A stretch of 64,000 nt of DNA from Pseudomonas fluorescens (GTDB lineage Bacteria; Pseudomonadota; Gammaproteobacteria; Pseudomonadales; Pseudomonadaceae). The stretch is taken from the NCBI RefSeq assembly GCF_902498185.1, contig NZ_CABVIX010000006.1, positions 62,001 through 126,000 of the forward strand. The letters run 5' to 3'. The notes under the pieces were generated by a model. It saw only the letters and a program-made list of their open reading frames with translations. It made no database searches and had not been told where the DNA came from. Numbering within the stretch: position 1 is the stretch's first letter; every line of letters starts with the position of its first letter. A program made the translations under genes and the position numbers. Shown in pieces: positions 51,546 through 62,151 of the stretch.

Positions 51546-53614
51546 CGGTCACGCTCATGGGCTTGTTCACGGGCCTGGGCCAAGAGCTCCAGGCGGCGGG
51601 CGGCGTCGCTGTCATCGAGCAGTTCGCGCGCCTCGAGGGCGAAGCGGCGGCGCCAGTTGGGATGGCCGTCGGTGGTGCCCGGCAGGTTGGGCTGCTCGTC
51701 GCTGCCGAGCAGATCTTCCAGCGGCACCAGTACCAGCGGCGCGCGGGTAAGTCCCAGGTAGCGGATAGAGGCGTCGATCACTGTCTCGTTGCTGTCCGTA
51801 TCGATATGGAAAGTCTCTTTCAACGTACGGCGCAGCCCCTGGGCTTCCATCTGACGGCCATGCCGCAATTCGCGCTCGGTGGTGGCATCGACCAGCAGCA
51901 GACGGCTCTGCCAGTCGATATCACGCGCTTCGAGCCAGCCAGCCAACGGCGCCAGATCATGGGTGCCGGTGGTGGCCAGGGCGTTGTCGGGCCAATCGGG
52001 GATCGGCAGGAAATGCCCGGGCGGGTCTTGTTCGAACGGCAGCACGCGCATGCCCAGAATTGCTTTTTTCGCGAGCTTTTCGCGCAGACCTTCGGGCACG
52101 GTACCCAAGTCTTCACCCAGCACGATGGCCTGGTGACGCACAGACTCAAGTGCCAGCAGGCGCAGCAGGTCCTGCAACGGGTACTTGACGTAGGCACCCT
52201 TGTCAGGCTTGGCGCCCTGGGGAATCAGCCACAGCCGTTGCAGGCCCATGACATGGTCGATACGCAGGCCGCCGGCGTGGGCGAAGTTGGCGCGCAGCAT
52301 CTCGATAAAGGCCCGGTAGCCATTGCGCCGCAGCCCCTCGGGAGAGAAACCGCAAATTCCCCAATCCTGACCGTGGCGATTGAGGATATCGGGCGGCGCG
52401 CCGACGGTCAGACCCGCGAGCAGCTCGTCCTGGCGGCTCCAGGCCTGGCTCCCGGCGCCATCGGCGCCCACGGCGAGATCGGCGATCAGGCCCACTGCCA
52501 TACCGTTGCTGCGAGCGGCCAGTTGTGCTCGCTGCAGGCTGCGCTCGGTCAGCCATTGGCAGAAGACATGGAATTCGACAGCGTCGGAGCCTGCCTTGGC
52601 GAACGCCTCGATATCGGGACTGTGCGGGTTCTGCCAGGCAGCAGGCCAGTCTCGCCAATCCCCGCCCAGGCCTTCGGCCACGGCGTGGGCTTGCAGCACT
52701 TCGAAGCGGCAGTGGTGTTCGAGCGCTTCGCCGCCGGCTGCGCGGAAACTGTCGAAATCCACGCGCTGCGGGTGATCACCGCTGGCAAAGTCGTTGTACA
52801 GCGCCCGCAGCAGCTGCTCATGGGCGGCGGCGGCGTGAGGCCAGTCCACCAGAGGCAGGCGGTGCAGTGCGTCGAGGGTTTCTTGCAGACCGCAGGCTTC
52901 GATGGCCATGCGCACGGCACGCTCGCCGAGTACGGCCTCCGGGCTGGAATAAAGGCTGTTGAGCAGCAGGCGGCTTGAAGGCGAGTAGGGACTGTAGTGC
53001 TCCTGCCCGGCGCTGCTCAACGCGTGCAGCGGGCTGATGGCCAGGGCATCGGCACCGCGCTCGGCGGCGCTGCGCGCAAGCTGCTCCAGCGCCATGCAAT
53101 CGCCGTAGCCGCCATCACCGGCACGGCGCAGGCTGTACAATTGGGCGCTCAGGCCCCAACAGCGCGGGGCGCCATGCTCTGCGCCGTCTGCCAGGCTGTA
53201 GCACTGCGCGGGGGCTATGGCGAGGGTGAAATGCTGCTCGTCGAAGCTGACCTGGTGGTAACCGACGGGCAGGTCGCCCGGCAAGCGGGCCTGATCGTCC
53301 AGCAGCACGTCGCGCTGAGTGCCGTCTTCAAGGATGACGTGACCTTGGCTCTGGGCATTGAAATAAGTGCGCAGGGCCAGCGGCTTACCGACCGTACACG
53401 TCAGCAGCGGCGGCAGATGATTGGCATCGTGTGCCTCTTCCAGTGCTTTGATGCTGTCGGCGATGGCCGCGTCATCCGCGGCGGGGTGATCCAGGCCTTC
53501 GAGGACCCGGCGCAAGACCGAATCCTCGACCTGTTGTGGACGGCCATTGGCGTCGATCCAGTCACGGGCGATGCCGGCCTTGGCAGCCAGGTAATGCAAG
53601 GGCTGTTGGTTCAT
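51542..53614 (-). CDS. malQ: 4-Alpha-glucanotransferase (amylomaltase)
   Basis: 690 residues, GH77. Features: CWGLSAQLYSLRRAGDGGYGDCMALEQLA at the start of the catalytic domain, GLRIDHVMGLQRLWLIP with the nucleophile Asp, and IVLGEDLGTVPEGLREKL with the acid/base Glu, then TGTHDLAPLAGW. It disproportionates maltooligosaccharides and so re-extends short chains for TreY. The ATG at 53614 has AGGAGG 5 nt upstream and overlaps the treZ stop (ATGA). Upstream in-frame codons are not family-like, so the longer start was rejected. Confidence 0.94.
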   Translation of the reverse strand: MNQQPLHYLAAKAGIARDWIDANGRPQQVEDSVLRRVLEGLDHPAADDAAIADSIKALEEAHDANHLPPLLTCTVGKPLALRTYFNAQSQGHVILEDGTQRDVLLDDQARLPGDLPVGYHQVSFDEQHFTLAIAPAQCYSLADGAEHGAPRCWGLSAQLYSLRRAGDGGYGDCMALEQLARSAAERGADALAISPLHALSSAGQEHYSPYSPSSRLLLNSLYSSPEAVLGERAVRMAIEACGLQETLDALHRLPLVDWPHAAAAHEQLLRALYNDFASGDHPQRVDFDSFRAAGGEALEHHCRFEVLQAHAVAEGLGGDWRDWPAAWQNPHSPDIEAFAKAGSDAVEFHVFCQWLTERSLQRAQLAARSNGMAVGLIADLAVGADGAGSQAWSRQDELLAGLTVGAPPDILNRHGQDWGICGFSPEGLRRNGYRAFIEMLRANFAHAGGLRIDHVMGLQRLWLIPQGAKPDKGAYVKYPLQDLLRLLALESVRHQAIVLGEDLGTVPEGLREKLAKKAILGMRVLPFEQDPPGHFLPIPDWPDNALATTGTHDLAPLAGWLEARDIDWQSRLLLVDATTERELRHGRQMEAQGLRRTLKETFHIDTDSNETVIDASIRYLGLTRAPLVLVPLEDLLGSDEQPNLPGTTDGHPNWRRRFALEARELLDDSDAARRLELLAQAREQAHERDR

Positions 53615-55356
53615 GTAGCCTCCTGGCCTGGGGAAATCAGGCTGACCACGCAGCTGCGTGGTGCCAGTTCGGTGTCGCAATGGTCGATTTCGGCGCTGTC
53701 GAACAGCCAATGCGCTCGTGCTGGCAGGTCGACCGTTTGTGCCTGGTTGCCGAGGTTCAGGTCGATGCGCAAGATCTGCCCATCACCCAACCGCCAGCGC
53801 GCACTGAGAGCCTTTTCTCCAAGCACGTTCGCGCCCAGAGGACGGGTACCGGGCAACGCCGGAATCACATGCGCCCGGCGCAGCGCCAGTAGCTGGCGAT
53901 AGAGCGTCTGCCAGGCATGGCTCGACTCGTCGTCGACGTCGGGATGCGAGGCCTCGAAGGTCGAGGCGGCATTGGGATCAGGAATGCGTTCGCGTTGCTC
54001 GGCTTCGGCAAACGCGCCGAAGCTTGCGAACTCGCCGCGACGGCCTTCGCGCACGGCGTCGGCCAGTTCGTCATGGAAATCGGTGAAGAACAGAAAGGGT
54101 TGACGGCTGCCGCGCTCGTCACCCATGAACAGCAGCGGGATCATTGGAGACAGCAGCAGCAGCGTTGTCGCGGCACGCAGCGCTTCTGGCGGACACAGCC
54201 TGGTCAGGCGTTCGCCAAAGGCGCGGTTGCCGATCTGGTCATGGTTCTGCAGGAACAGCACGAACGAGGCGGGCTCGAGATGCCCGCTGGGCTCGCCTCG
54301 TGGCTCGCCATGGCGGTTCTTCTGTCCCTGGAATACAAAGCCTTCGCCAAGACAGCGCGCCAGTTTCTCGATCGGCGCGTCCTTGTAGTCTTCGTAATAG
54401 CCTTCCACTTCCCCGGTGAGCAGCACGTGCAAGGCGTTATGGCCATCATCGTTCCATTGGGCATCGATGCCCTTTTCGAGCAAGTCAGCCTGGTTGTGCT
54501 CGTTTTCCAGCACCAGCCACACCTGGCGCCCAGGCGCTATGGCCTTGCGCACCCGCTGGGCCAGCTCGACCAGAAAGTCGGGGTCGTTGATCGCATGCAC
54601 CGCATCGAGGCGCAAGCCATCGAAGCGGTAGTCGCAGATCCACATCAGTGCATTCTGGATGAAGTACTCGCGCACTTCGGGCCGGCGAAAATCGATGGCT
54701 GCGCCCCAGGGAGTCTGCCGGTCTTCGCGGAAGAAGGGGCTTGCATAGGCATGCAGGAAGTTGCCGTCGGGGCCGAAGTGGTTGTAGACCACGTCGAGCA
54801 TGACCATCAGGCCCTGCCCATGGGCCTGGTCAATGAGCGAGCAAAGGTCGTGGGCGCTGCCGTAATTGTGTTGAGGGGCATAGGGCAGGACACCGTCATA
54901 GCCCCAGTTTCGCTCTCCCGGAAAGGCGTTGACGGGCATCAGCTCGATGGCGCTGACGCCAATATCGGCCAGCTGCGGCAGCCTTGCAGCTACCCCTTTG
55001 TAGCCACCCAGCACGCCGACATGCAGCTCCTGGATGACTGCCTCGTGCCAGGGGCGGCCGTGCCATTCATGTTTCCACTGATAACCGGCCAGATCGATTA
55101 CCTCACTCGGGCCGTGGACGCCTTCAGGCTGGAAGCGGGATGCCGGGTCGGCAACCTCCAGGTCATCATCGATCACGAAGTGGTAGCGATCACCGGCCTG
55201 GCACGGGGCGACGCCCCCGTACCAGCCGTCCGTCTCAGGCAGCAGTTCGATCGCTGCCTGTCCTGCAATCTTCAACGTCACGCTGCGCGCATCCGGCGCC
55301 CAGAGGGCGAAGCGCGCCGACGTGGCGTCAATCATCTGTACGCCATGCTGGAGCAT
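53611..55356 (-). CDS. treZ: Maltooligosyltrehalose trehalohydrolase
   Basis: 581 residues, GH13_10. A beta N-terminal domain (ARFALWAPDARSVTLKI) is followed by the barrel with ELMPVNAFPGERNWGYDGVLPYAP, the nucleophile Asp in YRFDGLRLDAVHAI and the acid/base Glu in LVLENEHNQ, then FLQNHDQIGNRAFGERL. It cleaves trehalose from the TreY product. The ATG at 55356 has GAGG 8 nt upstream and is preferred over an in-frame GTG at 55365. It lies 15 bp after glgA and overlaps malQ by 4 bp. Confidence 0.94.
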   Translation of the reverse strand: MLQHGVQMIDATSARFALWAPDARSVTLKIAGQAAIELLPETDGWYGGVAPCQAGDRYHFVIDDDLEVADPASRFQPEGVHGPSEVIDLAGYQWKHEWHGRPWHEAVIQELHVGVLGGYKGVAARLPQLADIGVSAIELMPVNAFPGERNWGYDGVLPYAPQHNYGSAHDLCSLIDQAHGQGLMVMLDVVYNHFGPDGNFLHAYASPFFREDRQTPWGAAIDFRRPEVREYFIQNALMWICDYRFDGLRLDAVHAINDPDFLVELAQRVRKAIAPGRQVWLVLENEHNQADLLEKGIDAQWNDDGHNALHVLLTGEVEGYYEDYKDAPIEKLARCLGEGFVFQGQKNRHGEPRGEPSGHLEPASFVLFLQNHDQIGNRAFGERLTRLCPPEALRAATTLLLLSPMIPLLFMGDERGSRQPFLFFTDFHDELADAVREGRRGEFASFGAFAEAEQRERIPDPNAASTFEASHPDVDDESSHAWQTLYRQLLALRRAHVIPALPGTRPLGANVLGEKALSARWRLGDGQILRIDLNLGNQAQTVDLPARAHWLFDSAEIDHCDTELAPRSCVVSLISPGQEAT

Positions 55357-55371
55357 CGTCGGCACCTCTGA

Positions 55372-56931
55372 TCAGTAACGCGCGTATTGGGCCTGTTGCA
55401 CCAGTTCTTCGTACAGTCGGGCGTAGGGTTCCACCGCCTGGCACCAGTTGAAGGGCTGCGTCATCGCCAGGCAGCGCATGGCGTTGAGCAGGTCTTTTTT
55501 CTCATGCACGTAGAACGCGCGGCTCAGGGCTTCGCGGTAGCTGTCGACGGTGGACTCATTGAACAGGAAGCCCGTCACGCCATTCTCGATGGTGTCCGCC
55601 AGCCCTCCGGTGTTACGCGCCACGGGTAACGAACCGAAGCGCTGCGCGTACATCTGGCTGAGGCCGCAGGGCTCGTAGCGAGAGGGCATGAGCAGGAAGT
55701 CGCTGCCTGCGAACATGCGCCGGGCGTCGGTTTCGTTGAAGCCGATGCGCACGCCGATCTTGCCGGGATGACGCAGGGCCAGCTCGCGCATGGCCTGCTC
55801 TTCTTCCGGCTCGCCACGGCCGATGATTGCGATCTGTCCGCCCTGGCTGACGATGTAGTCGGCCACGCCCAGGGTCAGGTCGAGGCCCTTCTGATAGACC
55901 AGTCGTGAAACCACTGCAAACAGGGGGCCAGTGGAGGGTTCGAGCTCGAACAGGTCACGCACCTGCTGGGCGTTGCGCGCCTTGCCTTCCCAGTCGTTGA
56001 TGCTGAAATTGTGGACCAGATGCTTGTCGGTGGAGGAGTCCCAGCTCTCGTCGATGCCGTTGGGAATGCCACTGAGCAGGCCCTGCTGCGCCTTGCTGCC
56101 AAGGAAGCCGTCCAGCCCGCAGCCGAAGTCAGGAGTGGTGATCTCCTGGGCATAGGTCGCGCTCACCGTGGTGATGTGGCTCGAATAGGCCAGGCCGGCC
56201 TTGAGATAGGAGAGCTTGCCGTAGAACTCCATGCCTTCCTGCTGCAGGGCATGGGCAGGGATCGCCAGCTCCGGGCAGCTGCCACGGCTGTAGACGCCCT
56301 GGTAGGCCAGGTTGTGGATGGTGAAGAGAGTCGGGGTGCTCAGGCCGCGCCAGTGCATGTAGGCCGGGGCCAGGCCGGCTGGCCAGTCATGGGCGTGCAC
56401 CAGTTCCGGGGTCCAGTGAACCATGCCTTCGCCAGCGGCGATTTCAGCGGCGGCCAGGCCCAGGCGGGCGAAGCGGATATGGTTGTCGGGCCAGTCGCGT
56501 CCATTGTTGGCGCCATAGGGAGTGCCCTCGCGCTGGTACAGCTCGGGGCAGATCAAGACATAGATGACCAGGCCATCGGTAAGGTCCATGCGGCCGATCT
56601 TGCAAGCCGGGAGGGCGGCGTGGCCAGGCAGTTCACCGACGATATGAATCGGGTTGTCGCTGTCCAGTACCTGCGGATACCCGGGGATGAGGACACGGAC
56701 ATCGTGCAGCTGGCGCATGGCCTTGGGCAAGGCGGAGGAAACGTCGCCCAGGCCGCCGGTCTTGACCAGATCGGCGATTTCGGAAGTGACGAACAGCACT
56801 TTACGCTTTTGAGTACCGGGTCGGCGCTGGGCGCCAGGTGCCTTGCCTGTCGTTGCGAAGTCCGGCACATGCGGCTCGCGGGTATCCGGATTGAAAATTT
56901 CTACATGAGGTTCGACAGCGGCACTGATCAT
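55372..56931 (-). CDS. glgA: Glycogen synthase
   Basis: 519 residues, GT5. The nucleotide-sugar motif KTGGLGDV is at residues 57-64, HAHDWPAGLAP follows, and the C-terminal sugar-nucleotide region has SRLVYQKGLDL and SRYEPCGLSQMYAQRFGSLPVARNTGGL. It transfers glucose from a nucleotide sugar to alpha-glucan. About 40 extra residues precede the first strand (KVLFVTSE), longer than the E. coli enzyme. The ATG at 56931 has a GGAGAG stretch upstream; a frame from 57075 adds 48 unrelated residues. It heads the treZ-malQ-treY operon. No glgC lies in the window, so the donor source is outside. Confidence 0.93.
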   Translation of the reverse strand: MISAAVEPHVEIFNPDTREPHVPDFATTGKAPGAQRRPGTQKRKVLFVTSEIADLVKTGGLGDVSSALPKAMRQLHDVRVLIPGYPQVLDSDNPIHIVGELPGHAALPACKIGRMDLTDGLVIYVLICPELYQREGTPYGANNGRDWPDNHIRFARLGLAAAEIAAGEGMVHWTPELVHAHDWPAGLAPAYMHWRGLSTPTLFTIHNLAYQGVYSRGSCPELAIPAHALQQEGMEFYGKLSYLKAGLAYSSHITTVSATYAQEITTPDFGCGLDGFLGSKAQQGLLSGIPNGIDESWDSSTDKHLVHNFSINDWEGKARNAQQVRDLFELEPSTGPLFAVVSRLVYQKGLDLTLGVADYIVSQGGQIAIIGRGEPEEEQAMRELALRHPGKIGVRIGFNETDARRMFAGSDFLLMPSRYEPCGLSQMYAQRFGSLPVARNTGGLADTIENGVTGFLFNESTVDSYREALSRAFYVHEKKDLLNAMRCLAMTQPFNWCQAVEPYARLYEELVQQAQYARY

Positions 56932-57370
56932 ACTTCTCTCTCCGTCCCTATTGTGCGGGTGCTCGCACGCTTGCATTACATCGTGTTGGTTTTCTCTCTG
57001 ATGAATTGCGTATTGCACACACCCCGTGACTTCGCACGCAGCTACTTCGCGATCCGGCCCGAGGGTCGACAGCATGCTTGCTAAGGGGTGGGTGGGCCTG
57101 GCCAGGAAGTCCTGTCGCGTGGCCTACTTCTCTGCTGACCTGCCGCGCCGCCGGAAAGTTTCGACTGTTTTCAGTCGGTTGCCTCGAGCGGGTAGGAAAG
57201 GTCGAATCTGAGTGTAGGAGAGAAAGTGATAAAAATGTGACCCGCTGGTCACTTTAGCGATGAGGAAGGGGAACTTTTGGTTAGGAGGGGTGGGGAATGA
57301 GCTATATGCAGGATGCCGTGGTGGGCAGGCTGCCGCTCCTGCAGGGGCCTGCAGGAGGGCTATGAGGAAA
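56932..57370. other. Leader and promoter region of glgA
   Basis: About 440 bp without a credible gene. It should contain the promoter of the glgA operon. Near 57220-57255 there is an AT-rich patch (GTGATAAAAATGTGACC) and a short GTGACC/GGTCAC hairpin. The right part holds the large palindrome at 57336. I could not identify a specific operator. Confidence 0.45.
57336..57357. terminator. Perfect palindrome downstream of the 55-residue gene
   Basis: CTCCTGCAGG and CCTGCAGGAG around GG form a 10-bp inverted repeat, 13 bp past the stop of the small minus-strand gene. There is no T-tract. It may be a terminator or a REP relative. Confidence 0.45.
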
Positions 57371-57538
57371 TCAGAGGCTGACGGACTTTCCGTCGCCGCG
57401 CGCTTGTTCGAGCATGAGGCTCAGTCGGGCGACTTTGGCTTGCAGCTGGTCGCGCTCTTCTTTGAGCTGACGCAACTCATCGCGGCGTACCGAGACATAA
57501 AGGGTCTGGACGGGGGTAGCTCGCATAAGGGTTCCCAT
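57371..57538 (-). CDS. Small coiled-coil protein of unknown function (55 aa)
   Basis: 55 residues starting MGTLMRATPVQTLYVSVRRDE. Residues 18-45 (RRDELRQLKEERDQLQAKVARLSLMLEQA) form a charged amphipathic helix with leucine spacing typical of a coiled coil, so it probably oligomerises or binds a partner. GAGG lies 7 nt before the ATG at 57538; an in-frame ATG five codons upstream is less well placed. It is divergent from gnd and on the same strand as glgA, 439 bp ahead of it. Function unknown. Confidence 0.7.
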   Translation of the reverse strand: MGTLMRATPVQTLYVSVRRDELRQLKEERDQLQAKVARLSLMLEQARGDGKSVSL

Positions 57539-57692
57539 TTGCACACCTCGCAATTGGTTTGTGACATTACAAGCGTAGACCGCTCGGACGGCCGCGATTC
57601 TGAATTCTTTTTAAAGACATGGGAACTTTTTTGTTTATGGCGGTCGCGCCGTTCGTCGCTGAACCATGTGCTAGGGTGCTGGACTAACCTCA

Positions 57693-57722
57693 AAACCAGA
57701 AGCTGAAACCGGAAGCTGAAAC
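57693..57722. repeat. 13-bp tandem repeat before gnd
   Basis: Two complete copies of AAACC(A/G)GAAGCTG and the beginning of a third stand in tandem about 45 bp upstream of the gnd start, in the region where a promoter or regulator site would lie. It may be an operator with direct repeats or just a local duplication. Confidence 0.5.
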
Positions 57723-57764
57723 AAGAGTCGCGTTGTCATCCATTTCGAAGGGGAGCATTGGCTC

Positions 57765-58741
57765 ATGCAATTGGGAATCGTCGGACTGGGCCGCATGGGC
57801 GGCAATATCGCAAGACGGCTGATGCGCGCCGGCCACAAGACCGTTGTCCACGACCGCAATCATGACGCGGTCACGACCCTGGCCCGCGAGGGCGCGGTCG
57901 GCGCCCACGACCTGGGCGCGCTGGTACAAAAGCTCGAAGCGCCACGCGCCGTGTGGGTCATGCTGCCGGCCGGCGAGCCGACCGAGCAGACCATCGCGCA
58001 ACTGGCTGACCTGCTCGCCCCAGGCGATGTGATCATCGATGGCGGCAATACCTTCTACAAGGACGATGTCCGCCGCGCCGCGACGCTGGCCCAGCGCAAC
58101 CTGCACTATATGGATGTCGGGACTTCCGGTGGGGTCTGGGGCCTGGACCGCGGCTATTGCATGATGATCGGCGGCGAGCCTGAAGTATTCCAGCGCCTGG
58201 AGCCAATATTCGCCGCCCTCGCACCCGGCGTCGGCGACATTCCCCGTACTCGTGGTCGCAGTGGCGCACCAGAACGCGCAGAACAGGGCTATATCCATGC
58301 CGGTCCGCCAGGCGCGGGGCATTACGTGAAAATGGTCCATAACGGCATCGAATACGGCCTGATGCAGGCCTATGCCGAAGGCTTCGACCTGTTGCGCAGC
58401 AAGGGTGGTGACGCCTTGGCGCCCGAACAGCGCTTCGACCTCGACCTGGGAGAAATCGCCGAAGTGTGGCGGCGCGGCAGCGTGGTCACGTCCTGGTTGC
58501 TTGACCTGACCGCCGATGCCCTGGTGGCCGATCCTCAGCTTGCGCAGTTCAGCGGCTCGGTGTCCGACAGCGGCGAAGGGCGCTGGACCATCGACGCGGC
58601 CGTGGAGCAGGCGGTACCGGTACCGGTGCTTTCCAGTGCCCTGTTCGCGCGCTTCCGTTCGCGTCAGCAGGAAGGCACCTACGGTGACAAGCTGCTGTCG
58701 GCCATGCGCCTTGGGTTCGGTGGCCACGTCGAGAAGCGCGA

Positions 58742-58745
<4 letters not shown>
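57765..58745 (+). CDS. gnd: 6-Phosphogluconate dehydrogenase, decarboxylating (short form)
   Basis: 326 residues, the short GndA-type, compared with about 470 in the E. coli enzyme. The Rossmann motif is [16 protein letters not shown] (residues 4-19). The second strand ends VVHDRN with Asp30 where NADP-preferring enzymes have an NRT-like site, so NAD is the likely cofactor. [26 protein letters not shown] and the catalytic [16 protein letters not shown] are all present. It converts 6-phosphogluconate to ribulose-5-phosphate. First gene of gnd-zwf-glucoamylase; its stop overlaps the zwf start (ATGA). Confidence 0.92.
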
Positions 58746-60247
<1,502 letters not shown>

Positions 60248-60263
60248 ACGACAAGGAGAAGAC

Positions 60264-62060
60264 ATGCCCGCGTTGATCGAAGACTATGCCCTGTTGGGCA
60301 ACTGCCGCAGCGCTGCGCTGGTCAGCCTGGATGGGTCGCTGGATTGGCTTTGCCTGCCCCGTTTCGACGCCCCGGCAGTGTTCGCATCCCTGCTGGGCAA
60401 TGAAGAGAACGGCCGCTGGCGCCTCGCACCAAGCGATCCGCTGGAGCACGTACAGCGCGAGTATCTGGATGACAGTCTGGTGCTGCGTACCACCTACGTC
60501 ACAGCCCAGGGCCGCGCGCAGGTCACCGACTGGATGCCGCTGGACGAAGCCAATGCGGTCGTGCGCGTGGTCGAAGGACTGACGGGCGAAACATGTTTCG
60601 AGATGGACCTGGTCATGCGCTTCGATTACGGGCGCAGCGTGCCTTGGGTCGAAAAGCACGATCCATTGACCCTCACCGCCGTCGCCGGCCCCGATCGGCT
60701 CATCCTGCGCAGTAGCGTCGCGACTCACGCCCAGGACCACCACACGGTCAGCCGCTTTCGCGTGGCGGCGGGGGAGCGCCAGGTGTTCGTGCTGCTTCAC
60801 CAGGCCTCGCACTTGACCCAACTGCCGGAGCTGGACGCCGAGCAGGCCTTGCAGCATACCCTGGAGCAGTGGCAGGCCTTCGCCTCCCGCTGCCCTGACG
60901 TCGGAGACTGGACGCCGCAGGTAAAGCGCTCCCTGATCACCCTCAAGGCCATGACCTACGCACCCACCGGCGGTATTGTCGCGGCGGTCACCACCTCGCT
61001 GCCCGAGCACCTGGGCGGCGAGCGCAACTGGGACTATCGCTACTGCTGGCTGCGTGACGCGACCATGACCCTGCTCGCGTTCATGAACCTGGGCTACTTC
61101 GAAGAGGCCGCCGCCTGGCGTGAATGGCTGATGCGGTCGGTGGCGGGAAATCCTGAGCAGATGCAGATCATGTATGGCCTGGCGGGCGAGCGGCAGCTCC
61201 CGGAACGCACGCTGCCGTGGCTTGCCGGCTATGAAGGCTCGCAGCCGGTACGTGTCGGCAATGCCGCGGCGCAGCAGCACCAGCTCGACATCTATGGTGA
61301 GGTGGCCGATGCCATGAGCCAGGCGATCCGCTGCGGCTTGCCGCGCCTTCCCCGCAGCGCGGCGCTGGCGCGGTTGATCATGCCGTACCTGGAGCGCATC
61401 TGGCGCGAGCCGGATGAAGGCATCTGGGAGGTGCGCGGTGGATGCCAGCACTTCGTGCACTCCAAGGTCATGGCCTGGGTGGCTTTCGACCGTGCTGCGG
61501 GTCTCGCCGATGGCACGCAGGAGGACCGCGAGCGCGGCCGGCATTACCGTGAGGTGGCTGCGCAGATCCACCGTGAGGTCTGCGAAAAGGGCCTTGACCC
61601 GGGGGGCACGCATTTCGTCCAGGCCTACGGATCCCTCGAGATGGATGCCAGTCTGTTGCAGATTGCCCTGACCGGTTTCCTGCCTGCGGACGACCCGCGT
61701 TTTCTGCGTACATTGGAGCAGATCGAAAAGCGCCTGCTGCGCCACGGCCTGCTGCTGCGCTACGACACCGACAGCGGCTGCGATGGCCTGGAGCCGGGGG
61801 AGGGCACCTTCCTGGTATGTTCGTTCTGGCTGGCGGATGTCTATGTGCTGCTGGGCCGTCAGGATGACGCCCGGGCGCTGTATGAGCGCCTGACCGGGCT
61901 GTGCAACGACGTCGGCCTCCTGGCGGAACAATACGAGCCGGTGAACGGGCGCATGCTGGGTAATTTCCCCCAGGCATTCAGTCATATCGGCATCATCAAT
62001 ACAGCGTTGAACCTGCATCGGGCGCAGTGTCCGGCGCGGGACAGGGCGCAAAGCGGCTGA
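60264..62060 (+). CDS. GH15-family glucoamylase/trehalase-like glycoside hydrolase
   Basis: 598 residues with no signal peptide. The N-terminal beta domain begins MPALIEDYALLGNCRSAALV and SLDGSLDWLCLPRFDAPAVFASLLG, typical of bacterial GH15. The (alpha/alpha)6 catalytic domain has GERNWDYRYCWLRDATMTL, EGIWEVRGG with the probable acid Glu, and EGTFLVCSFWLADVYVLLGR with the probable base. It is intracellular and likely releases glucose from alpha-glucan or hydrolyses trehalose; GH15 members of both types exist, so the substrate is open. AAGGAG stands 7 nt upstream. It is the third gene after gnd and zwf. Confidence 0.88.
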   Translation: MPALIEDYALLGNCRSAALVSLDGSLDWLCLPRFDAPAVFASLLGNEENGRWRLAPSDPLEHVQREYLDDSLVLRTTYVTAQGRAQVTDWMPLDEANAVVRVVEGLTGETCFEMDLVMRFDYGRSVPWVEKHDPLTLTAVAGPDRLILRSSVATHAQDHHTVSRFRVAAGERQVFVLLHQASHLTQLPELDAEQALQHTLEQWQAFASRCPDVGDWTPQVKRSLITLKAMTYAPTGGIVAAVTTSLPEHLGGERNWDYRYCWLRDATMTLLAFMNLGYFEEAAAWREWLMRSVAGNPEQMQIMYGLAGERQLPERTLPWLAGYEGSQPVRVGNAAAQQHQLDIYGEVADAMSQAIRCGLPRLPRSAALARLIMPYLERIWREPDEGIWEVRGGCQHFVHSKVMAWVAFDRAAGLADGTQEDRERGRHYREVAAQIHREVCEKGLDPGGTHFVQAYGSLEMDASLLQIALTGFLPADDPRFLRTLEQIEKRLLRHGLLLRYDTDSGCDGLEPGEGTFLVCSFWLADVYVLLGRQDDARALYERLTGLCNDVGLLAEQYEPVNGRMLGNFPQAFSHIGIINTALNLHRAQCPARDRAQSG

Positions 62061-62087
62061 GTCCGGTTTTGGCAAATGTGCAGCAAG

Positions 62088-62109
62088 GAGGGTGCGCTGA
62101 GGGTGCGCT
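62088..62109. repeat. 11-bp tandem repeat in a promoter region
   Basis: GAGGGTGCGCT occurs twice without a gap, immediately before a possible -10 element TATAGT (62109-62114) and 43 bp upstream of the dienoyl-CoA isomerase start. It may be a regulator site or a chance duplication. Confidence 0.5.
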
Positions 62110-62151
62110 ATAGTCCGGCCCAGTGACCCATTTCCCCGCAGGAGTGCCGCC

